The notes under the pieces: generated by a model
Database searches by the model: none
What the model was told of the DNA's origin: nothing
The model's input: only the letters and a program-made list of their open reading frames with translations
Part shown: positions 1-7,279 of the stretch, in pieces
Position numbering within the stretch: the first letter of the stretch is position 1
Layout of the letters: every line of letters starts with the position of its first letter
Program-made: the position numbers and the translations under genes
From: Paraburkholderia aromaticivorans
GTDB taxonomy: Bacteria; Pseudomonadota; Gammaproteobacteria; Burkholderiales; Burkholderiaceae
Assembly: GCF_012689525.1 (NCBI RefSeq)
Contig: NZ_CP051515.1
Span: forward strand, 124,001-188,000
Reading direction: 5' to 3'
Length of the DNA stretch: 64,000 bases

Positions 1-1
1 G

Positions 2-319
2 ATTGCGCAACTCGCCGGCGAACCGTTCGTGCTCGCATCCGAAGAAGTCGCACCGACGTTGCGCGCGACGATCCTAAAGCATTGCCGCTCCGGCGGCTTC
101 GAACCCGACATACGTTTCGAAGTGCAGTTGCAACAGACGGTGCTGAGTCTCGTCGACGAAGGGGTGGGCGTGGCGCTGGTGCCGGCTTCCATGCGCCGCG
201 CGCAACTAGCCGGCGTGGTGTTCCGGCCGCTGGTCGATGCGCCGCTGATCCAACAGGTGTTGGCGTGGTCGCCGGCGAATCGCAATCCGTGCCTGGCGCG
301 CTTTCTCGAACTGGCGTGA
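2..319 (+). CDS. LysR-type regulator, C-terminal part (cut by window edge)
   Basis: The open frame enters from the window edge and ends at a TGA at 317-319, so only about 105 C-terminal residues are visible. They read as the second half of a LysR substrate-binding domain: the segment around residues 45-60 (VDEGVGVALVPASM) is the usual effector-pocket/dimer region of LysR regulators, followed by the common tail ending near an LA dipeptide. The helix-turn-helix lies outside the window, so the target genes cannot be judged. The next gene is convergent, 9 bases away. Confidence 0.8.
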   Translation: MAQLAGEPFVLASEEVAPTLRATILKHCRSGGFEPDIRFEVQLQQTVLSLVDEGVGVALVPASMRRAQLAGVVFRPLVDAPLIQQVLAWSPANRNPCLARFLELA

Positions 320-328
320 GGGCCGGGC

Positions 329-1003
329 TCATGAACTGGCGAGGGGGTTTGTCTTTGTCGGGTCTACGGTGTCGTCCGGATAGCGCAGCGCATCTTGCTT
401 GATGAGCCGGCGGCACCAGAAGGTCCAGGCTGTCAGGCCGGCATAGACGCCGTACCTCAGCACGTTGGACGCGATGGCCGAGTGCGGGTCATCGGGCCAT
501 TGCCAGACGATCAGACTGCGCAAGATGTTCTCGCCCGTCAAGCCGATGCCCCACACGAGCGTCATCAAGCGGATGTACGCGACGAGCGAGGGACGTTCGC
601 GCCAATGCTTTTCGAAGCTCTCGATGTTGCGATGATCCTCACGCGACATGGTCGAGCGCGCGAGGTAAAACACGAGCGGCTTTGGCAATGCTAGCGACAC
701 CAGGAACGACGCGCCGATCATTCCGGACACCATCGGCTCTTCGATCTCGCGCATTCGAGCGTTGCCGCCGAGGCCCACGCTGATCGCCAACAGCGAAAGC
801 AGGATGCCGACCAGCACGAGCGCGCTGAGCGCGTCGAAATGGCGATAGCGAAGCAGATCCCAGCTCATCCACGCAATCAGCGGCAACGCCGACGCGGCCA
901 GCGCGCCGAGCTGGCCACAGTGCGGGAAGGCGAGCCGGTAGGCGAGCCAGGGCAAGGCGACGTTCACGATCAGCGCGGTGAGGTAGCGCAGGCGAGGTTT
1001 CAT
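329..1003 (-). CDS. VC0807-like integral membrane protein
   Basis: This 224-residue protein has at least five hydrophobic stretches and no recognisable catalytic motif. The layout (polar LLRYRHFDALS loop, two long helices, a central loop near ALPKPLVFYLARS and a final helix before a basic tail) is like the VC0807 family of unknown function. I start at the ATG at 1003 because the 26 residues upstream are arginine-rich and unlike a membrane protein N-terminus. It is convergent with the LysR tail and faces the GNAT gene at 1194. Its function is unknown; the family call is moderate. Confidence 0.65.
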   Translation of the reverse strand: MKPRLRYLTALIVNVALPWLAYRLAFPHCGQLGALAASALPLIAWMSWDLLRYRHFDALSALVLVGILLSLLAISVGLGGNARMREIEEPMVSGMIGASFLVSLALPKPLVFYLARSTMSREDHRNIESFEKHWRERPSLVAYIRLMTLVWGIGLTGENILRSLIVWQWPDDPHSAIASNVLRYGVYAGLTAWTFWCRRLIKQDALRYPDDTVDPTKTNPLASS

Positions 1004-1193
1004 CGACGGAGCGGTGGTGAGCGTGGCAACGATGTATGGCCGTACCCGGCGAGTGTAGGGCGAAGTCTCTTCGCATGCCATAGCTTGCGGCGTGCACGGC
1101 CAGGATTTTGTCCACGTCCCAGGCGCGCAAAAAATCTGCGATCATCGAACCGCTGTTTGCCGAGCCACTCCATCAACTATCCGCTCCTACGCA

Positions 1194-1727
1194 ATGTCGA
1201 TTGCTCCCCCACTCCTCACCACCCCCCGCCTCACCCTGCGACCCCACACCCGCGACGATTTCCTCGAAAGTTACGCGATGTGGTCCGATCCCGAGGTGAT
1301 CCGCTATATCGGCGGCAAGCCCTTCACGCGCGAGGAAGTCTGGGCGCGTCTGCTGCGTTACGCCGGTCATTGGGCGATGCTGAACTATGGCTATTGGGTC
1401 GTGCGGGAAAAGGAGAGCGGCCGGTTTCTCGGCGAAGTCGGCTTTGCCGACTACCATCGCGAGATCGAGCCGTCATTGATGGTGCCCGAAGTCGGCTGGG
1501 CGCTGGACCCGGCCGTGCATGGCCGCGGCTACGCGACCGAAGCCGTGCGTGCCGCGCTGGAGTGGGCCGACCAGCAATGGCCGGATGGCGAGACGGCCTG
1601 CATCGTCGCGCCGGAGAATCTGCCGTCGCTGCGCGTCGCTCATAAGTGCGGCTATCGTGAGCAACATCGCACCACGTACAAAGGCAAGCCGACCATCGTG
1701 CTGCGTCGGCAGGCACATACAGGTTGA
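1194..1727 (+). CDS. GNAT family N-acetyltransferase (RimJ/RimL type)
   Basis: The 177-residue product opens with TPRLTLRPHTRDDF, the typical first strand of RimJ/RimL-like acetyltransferases. The acetyl-CoA binding motif A lies near residues 100-120 (VGWALDPAVHGRGYATEAV, with the G-R-G-Y-A core). The family transfers acetyl from acetyl-CoA to an amine or a protein N-terminus; the substrate here is unknown. The ATG at 1194 is preferred over an upstream in-frame ATG because family similarity begins there. A perfect hairpin follows directly downstream. Confidence 0.85.
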   Translation: MSIAPPLLTTPRLTLRPHTRDDFLESYAMWSDPEVIRYIGGKPFTREEVWARLLRYAGHWAMLNYGYWVVREKESGRFLGEVGFADYHREIEPSLMVPEVGWALDPAVHGRGYATEAVRAALEWADQQWPDGETACIVAPENLPSLRVAHKCGYREQHRTTYKGKPTIVLRRQAHTG

Positions 1728-1729
1728 GC

Positions 1730-1748
1730 CGGCGCGCGGCGCGCGCCG
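1730..1748. terminator. GC-only hairpin after the GNAT gene
   Basis: An 8-bp perfect stem with a 3-base loop (arms 1730-1737 and 1741-1748) starts 3 bases after the stop codon at 1727. There is no T tract, so termination is only a guess; it may instead act as a 3' stability element. Confidence 0.3.
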
Positions 1749-1802
1749 CAGTTGCCGGTTACGTCGAGCGAGCCGTGTGCGCCGGCCGGCTCGACAATCA
1801 GC

Positions 1803-2543
1803 TCACTGCGCGTCGCCGCTTGCCAATGACCGCTGCTGTGCGATCAGATCCACCAGCCGTTCGACCTGCTGGCCTTGCGCATCGAAGTTGCCGGTATCCA
1901 GCCATCGCGTGTAGCTCGGACGCAGTGCGGGCCATTCACTGTCGATGATCGAAAACCACGCGGTATCGCGATTGCGTTCGCGATATACGATCGCCTGACG
2001 GAAGATCCCCTCGAACGTGAAGCCGTAGCGCAACGCCGCCGTGCGCGACGGCTCGTTCAACGAATCGCACTTCCATTCGAAGCGCCGATAGCCGAGTTTG
2101 TCGAACACCTGCGTCATCAGCAGAAACATCGCTTCGGTGGCGATGCGCGTGCGCTTCAGGCGCGGCGAATACGTGACGTGGCCGACTTCGATCACGCCGT
2201 TCGCGCGGTCGATGCGCATCAGCGCCAGCGTACCGACAGCCTTGCCGGTCGCCAGATCGATCACCGTGTGGTGCAGCGGATCGGTGGAGGCGGCGGCGCG
2301 CGTCAGATGCTCGCGATAGGCGGCGAGACTCTCGAACGGACCGACCGTCAGATAGGTCCAGTCGCGGCCGTCTGTGGCGGAGCTGTAAGCGTCGTAGAGG
2401 TCCTCGGCGTGACGTTCCACGTCCACCGGTTCGATCCGGCAATAGCGGCCTACCAGCGGCTCGCGGCCAGGGGCCTGAGCGCCGTTCCAACCCGGCACGG
2501 GGGCGCCGATCGGCTGGTCGAATGCGTTACGTCTGGATTCCAT
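1803..2543 (-). CDS. GNAT family N-acetyltransferase (RimL-like, long form)
   Basis: The 246-residue protein belongs to the large GNAT group that acetylates protein N-termini or small molecules. Visible landmarks are GRYCRIEPVDVERHAEDLY near residue 35, the beta-4 strand VIEVGHVTYSPRLKRTRIATEA (motif A, near 125-145) and RRFEWKCDSLNEPSRTAALRYGF near 165, a strong signature of the RimJ/RimL branch. Starts at 2543 and 2561 are both possible; I take 2543. It is divergent from the MocR regulator at 2668, which suggests but does not prove that the regulator controls it. Confidence 0.85.
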   Translation of the reverse strand: MESRRNAFDQPIGAPVPGWNGAQAPGREPLVGRYCRIEPVDVERHAEDLYDAYSSATDGRDWTYLTVGPFESLAAYREHLTRAAASTDPLHHTVIDLATGKAVGTLALMRIDRANGVIEVGHVTYSPRLKRTRIATEAMFLLMTQVFDKLGYRRFEWKCDSLNEPSRTAALRYGFTFEGIFRQAIVYRERNRDTAWFSIIDSEWPALRPSYTRWLDTGNFDAQGQQVERLVDLIAQQRSLASGDAQ

Positions 2544-2667
2544 ATCTCTGGTCCCATGCAAGATGGTTGCTGTCGGTTACGAATGATCGTCGATGATGGA
2601 GAACGATACGGCAAACGTGGTATGTTAAAAAGATCCACGCCAACCTCATTTGATAGGTCCAGCTGCG

Positions 2668-4191
2668 ATGATCGAGATCATTGGCCCGCTTGCCAGCCCG
2701 GCTGCGTCGGCGGCCGCCGGCAACGGTGCAAAGCCCGAGCCGCTGCAAAAACAATTGCTCGAGCGCCTGCAGCAGGCGATTCTCGCGGGCCGTTTGCCGG
2801 CGGGATCGCTGCTGCCGTCGTCGCGCCTGCTCGCGGCGGAAATGGGCGTCTCGCGCAACACGGTGGTGATCGCGTACGAGCATCTGGCCGCCGTCGGCTA
2901 TGTGGTCGCCGACAAGAAGGGCACGCGCGTGAGCCCGCTCTCCAGCCCGTCCGCACGCGGTGAGCCGCCCTCGCAGCCTGCCGCGCCGGAGGTGGCCTAC
3001 GCGTCGCGCGTCGGGCAGTTCGCGGCCACGCGCACCCACGCCGACAACACCTTCCCTCTGACGCCCGGCACGCCCGCGCTGGACCGATTCCCGGTGACCG
3101 CGTGGCGGCGCGCGCTCGAGCGCGCGATGGAGCGCGCATTGCCCCTCGCGCTGGGCTACGGCACGCCCGCTGGCGAGCCCGCGTTGCGCGACGCCATCGC
3201 CGCACATTTGCGCATGGCGCGCGGCGTGCGCTGCGAAGGATCGCAGGTGGTGATCACCGAGGGCGCGCAGGAGGCGCTGAACCTGTGCGTGCGCCTTTTC
3301 ACCAATCCGGGCGATGTCGCGTGGGTCGAGGACCCCGGCTATCGCGGCGCGAAGGCCGCGTTCAATCTGGGCGACCTGACCGCGCTGCCGATACCCGTCG
3401 ACGCGGAAGGCATGGCGGTGCCATCCGACGCATGGCGCACGCAGCCGCCGAAGCTGATCTACACGTCGCCCGCGCATCAGTATCCGACGGGTTCGGTGCT
3501 GTCCGTGGCGCGTCGTCTGGAGCTGATTGCCCAGGCGCGCCGCAGCGGCGCGTGGCTAATCGAAGACGATTACGACGGCGAGTTCCGCCACACCGGCGAG
3601 CCGATTGCCAGCATGCAAGGGCTGGTGGAGGACGCGCCGGTGTTGTACGTCGGCTCGTTCAGCAAAACGATGTTTCCCGCGCTGCGCATCGGCTTCGTGG
3701 TGTTGCCGCGACCGATCGCGGCGCACACTGCCGTCGCGGTGCAGGAGATGCTGCGCGGCGGCCATCGGCTGGAACAACTGGCGCTTGCGCATTTCATCGA
3801 GAGCGGCGAGTTCGGGCGGCATCTCGGGCGCATGCGGCGTCTGTATCGCGAGCGCCAGCAGGCGTTGCGCGACGCGCTGACCACGCATTTCGCGCCGTCG
3901 CAGATTCTCGGCGGCAATTGCGGCATGCATCTGACGCTGCGCTTGCCGCCGCGCATCGATGACCGGACCCTGGCCGAACGCGCGCTCGCGCAAGGGCTCA
4001 ATCCGCGTGCGCTGTCGGGTTTCGCGTTACAGCCGCGCGCCGAAACGAATGGGCTCGTGATCGGTTACGGCAATACGCCTGCCGAACGACTGGCGCCCGC
4101 AATTCGCGTGCTGGCCGGGCTCGCGGCCGAGTTGGACGGCAAGCCGAAGCGCCGTCCGGCAGCCACGTCGGGCACGAAGATGCACGTGTAA
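2668..4191 (+). CDS. MocR/PdxR-type transcriptional regulator
   Basis: A fusion of an N-terminal GntR winged helix (about residues 20-95, with SSRLLAAEMGVSRNTVVIAYE as the recognition helix) and a fold-type I aminotransferase domain (about 125-480). The PLP lysine is in SFSKTMFPALRIGF, and the cofactor-phosphate region EDDYDGEF is present. MocR proteins use bound PLP as a sensor; PdxR members regulate vitamin B6 synthesis. At 507 residues the length is normal. The first good ATG is at 2668; a TTG at 2650 is possible. The only divergent neighbour is the acetyltransferase ending at 1803, its most likely target. A PLP biosynthesis gene is not nearby. Confidence 0.9.
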   Translation: MIEIIGPLASPAASAAAGNGAKPEPLQKQLLERLQQAILAGRLPAGSLLPSSRLLAAEMGVSRNTVVIAYEHLAAVGYVVADKKGTRVSPLSSPSARGEPPSQPAAPEVAYASRVGQFAATRTHADNTFPLTPGTPALDRFPVTAWRRALERAMERALPLALGYGTPAGEPALRDAIAAHLRMARGVRCEGSQVVITEGAQEALNLCVRLFTNPGDVAWVEDPGYRGAKAAFNLGDLTALPIPVDAEGMAVPSDAWRTQPPKLIYTSPAHQYPTGSVLSVARRLELIAQARRSGAWLIEDDYDGEFRHTGEPIASMQGLVEDAPVLYVGSFSKTMFPALRIGFVVLPRPIAAHTAVAVQEMLRGGHRLEQLALAHFIESGEFGRHLGRMRRLYRERQQALRDALTTHFAPSQILGGNCGMHLTLRLPPRIDDRTLAERALAQGLNPRALSGFALQPRAETNGLVIGYGNTPAERLAPAIRVLAGLAAELDGKPKRRPAATSGTKMHV

Positions 4192-4421
4192 CTTTTTGCG
4201 TTTGTCCGCGCGGGCCATGTCGCGCTATCGTGTCGCTTATGCGCGGCGATTTCGGAGTGTGCGACATCGACGGATCGCCCGCAGCTCATGCCGCACGCGC
4301 CGCACTGCAACATCGCGTGATACGTGGTGCCGCAAGCGCGCTTACCGGGTCGTTGTTGGCCCGGGCATGAAGAATGCCTTTGTTGTGGTTATCTATGACG
4401 ATCTATCCGACCGGAGACGAC

Positions 4422-4754
4422 ATGAAGGAAATCGAACCGACCCCGTGGTTTGAGCTTGAGGCCCACACGCCCGTCCGTGAAGGCTGGTACGAGGTGCAGT
4501 TGACGAGCGGGGACACGGCTTTTGCGAAATTTGGCGACGGCGTATGGACGGAGAAGCCGTTGCTCGTATTTACACACTGGCGCGGCTTGTCCGCCGATCC
4601 ATCAACAGCCGGCGAAGGCGAGACCGAATCGATCGCCGCCGAGGCCACCGCGGCGCAAGGCGTGCGGGCCGCCTGGAACGCGTTCTTCCCGGGACTTGGT
4701 GAGGAACAGCACAAGCCACTGGACGCCGTCCCCAACGGTAAAGCGCCGCACTGA
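4422..4754 (+). CDS. Conserved-looking small hypothetical protein
   Basis: A 110-residue soluble acidic protein with no recognised domain. The start at 4422 is supported by a GGAGA sequence just upstream. The first 50 residues form a compact beta-rich stretch with several Trp residues (PTPWFELEAHTPVREGWYEV, then DGVWTEKPLLVFTHWRG), and the rest is low in hydrophobics. The 230 bases before it hold no gene. Coding bias matches its neighbours. Function unknown. Confidence 0.6.
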   Translation: MKEIEPTPWFELEAHTPVREGWYEVQLTSGDTAFAKFGDGVWTEKPLLVFTHWRGLSADPSTAGEGETESIAAEATAAQGVRAAWNAFFPGLGEEQHKPLDAVPNGKAPH

Positions 4755-4814
4755 GGCACGCCTGGGCGGCGGCTCACGAGTTGCCGCCCTGATTTGCCTG
4801 ACCTTACTTGCGCT

Positions 4815-5618
4815 TCAGCGCTTGAGCGCCTCGGCAGCCAGCTTGCCGATCTCCCTATCGATGTCGGGCGCCTCGCCCGTCTCGATAATCCACGCCGCGG
4901 ACAAACCGGACCACGCCAGTATCCACTGCAGCAGACGGCGCCGGTCGAGTCCGGCCATCCGCGCGACCCGTTCCACGCGACGCTCGAACGACCCCGGTCG
5001 CAATGCCGATTTGTCGTCGGGATTGCAGAAAATGTTCGCGTAGTCGAATCCGCGTTCGCCGTAGAGGCCTTTCGGGTCGATCGCCTGCCAGCCGCGCGGG
5101 CCGAAATCGAGTACGTTGCCGTGATGGATGTCGCCGTGCAGCACCACAGGGTCTTGCGGCGTGGCGAGTAAAGCTTGCGCGACGCTGGCGCTGTCCTGCA
5201 ACCAGCCGCCGTATTTTTGCGCGGCAGGCCAGAGGCTTGCAAACCAGCGTGGCAAATCGATCAATTCGGGCAGCGGTTTGTTTCGCGGCGCGTGGAGCCG
5301 CGCGGCGGTGGCGCAGAGAATGTCGGTGGCTTGGTCGTCGGCGTCGCTATTGCCGGTGCGTGCCAGATCCGCCAGCGCGTGACTGCTTTGCGCGCGCTCG
5401 AGCAGCAGGGCGTCGGCATCGTGCGCGAGCACGCGGGCCGCGCCTTCGCCGTCCCACCACAGCATCAACCGCGCGCCGAATTTCTCTTCGGGTTCCTGCG
5501 CGACTTTCAGCATTGCGGGCATGCCGTGGTGGCGCACCGGCAGCAGCCGGCTGCTGTGCGTGCGAATCGGCTCGCCGTCCTGCTGCAGATCCCATTTGAC
5601 GATGTACTCGGTGAACAT
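4815..5618 (-). CDS. APH(6)/hydroxyurea-type phosphotransferase
   Basis: A 267-residue kinase-fold protein of the aminoglycoside/hydroxyurea phosphotransferase family (streptomycin 6-kinase relatives). The catalytic loop VVLHGDIHHGNVLDF contains the Brenner motif H-G-D-x-x-x-x-N, followed by AIDPKGLYGERGFD, the metal-binding DPKG segment typical of this family. The MFTEYIVKW start at 5618 removes about 57 unrelated upstream residues. Chromosomal members may or may not confer streptomycin resistance; the true substrate is unknown. It stands alone between divergent and convergent genes. Confidence 0.85.
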   Translation of the reverse strand: MFTEYIVKWDLQQDGEPIRTHSSRLLPVRHHGMPAMLKVAQEPEEKFGARLMLWWDGEGAARVLAHDADALLLERAQSSHALADLARTGNSDADDQATDILCATAARLHAPRNKPLPELIDLPRWFASLWPAAQKYGGWLQDSASVAQALLATPQDPVVLHGDIHHGNVLDFGPRGWQAIDPKGLYGERGFDYANIFCNPDDKSALRPGSFERRVERVARMAGLDRRRLLQWILAWSGLSAAWIIETGEAPDIDREIGKLAAEALKR

Positions 5619-5811
5619 TTGAGCTTCAGTTCGCGAGCGCGGCGATGTTGCTGTTAGCGGTATGCAGGCAGACGATGCGCACGGCTCCTCCAACGAGTTC
5701 GACGGTCTTGCATTCTCGCCTGGATCGGCTAGAAATGGCACGCGCAGCGCGCAGCGCGTATCGAGCCCCGACGCTACAATCGCTCTCATTCATTTGACGC
5801 GGAATCTACGT

Positions 5812-6396
5812 ATGAAAATCACCCGAGAACCCGTGGCCTTGCCGCGGGCCACGCAGCTGCTGAATCATGGGCCGGTCACGATCATCACCAGCGCGCACGG
5901 CGGCCGCTCGAACGTGATGGCGGCGTCGTGGGCGATGCCGCTCGACTTCAATCCGCCGAAGGTCGTGGTGGTAGTGGATAGCCGCACGCTCACGCGACAA
6001 CTGATCGAGGCAAGCGGCGTGTTCGGACTACAAATGCCGAGCCGTGGATTCGCTGCGCAAACGCTGGCGGTGGGTACGAACGCGGGCACCGAACTCGACA
6101 AGTTCTCCGCCTTCGACCTGGAGACGTTCCCCGCGCAACAGATCGACGTGCCCATGCTCGCGGGTTGCATCACGTGGATGGAGTGCAGAGTCATTCCGGA
6201 CGATAGCCAGCGCCACGATCTGATCATCGGCGAAGTTGTCGCAGCGTATGCGGATAGCCGCGTGTACTCGAACAACCGCTGGCATTTCGGCGATGATCCC
6301 GATCTGCGCACCTGTCACTACGTGGCCGGCGGGACGTTCTTTGCCACGGGCGATGCGTTCGAGGTGGACGCCGTGGCGAATGGCGCGGCGGAGTGA
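5812..6396 (+). CDS. Flavin reductase-like FMN-binding protein
   Basis: A 194-residue split-barrel flavoprotein of the flavin reductase/flavoredoxin family. The N-terminal PVTIITSAHGGRSNVMAAS and the following SWAMPLDFNPPKVVVVVD form the FMN phosphate and isoalloxazine binding strands. Such proteins reduce free flavin with NAD(P)H or bind FMN in redox chains. The ATG at 5812 begins the family similarity. No monooxygenase partner lies beside it. Confidence 0.85.
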   Translation: MKITREPVALPRATQLLNHGPVTIITSAHGGRSNVMAASWAMPLDFNPPKVVVVVDSRTLTRQLIEASGVFGLQMPSRGFAAQTLAVGTNAGTELDKFSAFDLETFPAQQIDVPMLAGCITWMECRVIPDDSQRHDLIIGEVVAAYADSRVYSNNRWHFGDDPDLRTCHYVAGGTFFATGDAFEVDAVANGAAE

Positions 6397-6427
6397 GCGT
6401 CGGCGGGCGCGCAAACACGCGCAACAC

Positions 6428-6913
6428 TCACGCGTCGCCCTCGGCAAACTTCTTCAGCGCGTCTCCCGCCAACCGATACCGCACCCATTCGCTTTGCGCG
6501 CTCGCGCCGATCGATTCATAGAAGCCGATGGCCGGCTCGTTCCAGTCGAGCACGCTCCATTCGAAGCGGCCGCAACCGGTGTCGCAGGCAATGCGCGCGA
6601 GGTGGCGCAGCATCTGTTTGCCCGCGCCACTGCCACGCGATGCCGGCGACACGTACAGGTCCTCCAGATAAAGCCCCTGCTTGCCGAGCCAGGTGGAGTA
6701 CGAAAAAAAGTAGACGCAAAAGCCGATGGGCTCCCCGTTCATCTCGCAGATCAGCGCCTTCGCGCTGGAAGCGGCGGAAAACAGGCTCGCTTCGATGTCG
6801 TCGACGGTCGCGACGACTTCGTGCTTCGCCTTTTCGTACACCGCGAGTTCGGTGATGAAGCGAAGAATCAACGCTGCGTCGGCGGCGTAAGCGGGACGGA
6901 TATGGATAGTCAA
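6428..6913 (-). CDS. GNAT acetyltransferase, diamine/thialysine (SSAT-like) type
   Basis: A 161-residue protein close to the spermidine/spermine or thialysine N-acetyltransferase branch. The ELAVYEK helix near residue 24, YSTWLGKQGLYLEDLYV near 75-92 and SRGSGAGKQML (acetyl-CoA pyrophosphate loop) match that branch well, as does WNEPAIGFYESIGA near residue 125. It would acetylate a polyamine or amino acid side-chain amine with acetyl-CoA. It is convergent with the flavin reductase gene, 31 bases apart, and divergent from the ThrRS leader region. Confidence 0.85.
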   Translation of the reverse strand: MTIHIRPAYAADAALILRFITELAVYEKAKHEVVATVDDIEASLFSAASSAKALICEMNGEPIGFCVYFFSYSTWLGKQGLYLEDLYVSPASRGSGAGKQMLRHLARIACDTGCGRFEWSVLDWNEPAIGFYESIGASAQSEWVRYRLAGDALKKFAEGDA

Positions 6914-7038
6914 GGTCAGAGGCTCGATTGATCGGTTGAGTTGCAGACCGAAGTTTCGCGCAGACGCACGGGCTTCGGATCAGACATACATCGTAGCGTT
7001 TAACGTGCCGTTCTGACCAGAGCGCGACAAGAATGCGA

Positions 7039-7068
7039 TTGACGTCCCGTCACAAAATCGTTTACTGT
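7039..7068 (+). promoter_or_regulatory. Candidate promoter of the ThrRS leader
   Basis: TTGACG at 7039-7044 and TACTGT at 7063-7068 are separated by 18 bases. If used, transcription would begin at about 7075, the ATG of the leader peptide, giving a leaderless message. No Shine-Dalgarno sequence precedes that ATG, which fits. The -10 match is modest. Confidence 0.4.
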
Positions 7069-7074
7069 CGATCC

Positions 7075-7161
7075 ATGGACTTCCATTCGATTCCCTTCGC
7101 TGCCGTCACCACCACGACGACCACCTTCGCAGGCGGGTCGTCTGGAGGTTGCGCGCACTAG
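7075..7161 (+). CDS. Threonine-rich attenuator leader peptide
   Basis: A 28-codon frame runs from ATG at 7075 to TAG at 7159-7161. Codons 12-17 (7108-7125) are six consecutive Thr codons (ACC ACC ACG ACG ACC ACC). Just downstream are mutually exclusive RNA hairpins and then a ThrRS gene. This is the standard arrangement for attenuation by ribosome stalling at codons for the amino acid concerned, as in thr, his and leu operon leaders. The peptide itself is probably only a sensor of charged tRNA-Thr. Confidence 0.8.
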   Translation: MDFHSIPFAAVTTTTTTFAGGSSGGCAH

Positions 7162-7187
7162 AAGCAGGACGCTGTGGCAAACCACCA
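7116..7187 (+). promoter_or_regulatory. Pause and antiterminator structures of the Thr attenuator
   Basis: A 7-bp stem pairs 7116-7122 (within the Thr codons) with 7136-7142. An alternative stem pairs 7143-7150 with 7180-7187 (seven of eight positions pair; one A-A mismatch). The alternative would capture the first bases of the terminator 5' arm. A ribosome stalled on Thr codons would block the first stem and favour the second, allowing read-through. Folding was done by eye. Confidence 0.55.
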
Positions 7188-7219
7188 AAGGCCTCGCCGG
7201 AAACGGACGGGGCCTTTGG
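7185..7219 (+). terminator. Attenuator terminator hairpin upstream of the ThrRS gene
   Basis: A perfect 9-bp stem (CCAAAGGCC at 7185-7193, GGCCTTTGG at 7211-7219) encloses a 17-base loop. It lies between the leader stop codon and the synthetase start. The following sequence is only mildly T-rich, so the strength of termination is uncertain. Confidence 0.6.
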
Positions 7220-7279
7220 CGTTTCAGGACCTCCGTTTGCGGCATCCATTCGCGGTAACCGATCAAATGGAGCAAGACT

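Noticed and set aside
1875..2963. Long plus-strand frame of 362 codons over the acetyltransferase and MocR genes
   Set aside because: It is antisense to a GNAT gene and out of frame with MocR, rich in Arg and without any family motif; a GC-rich shadow.
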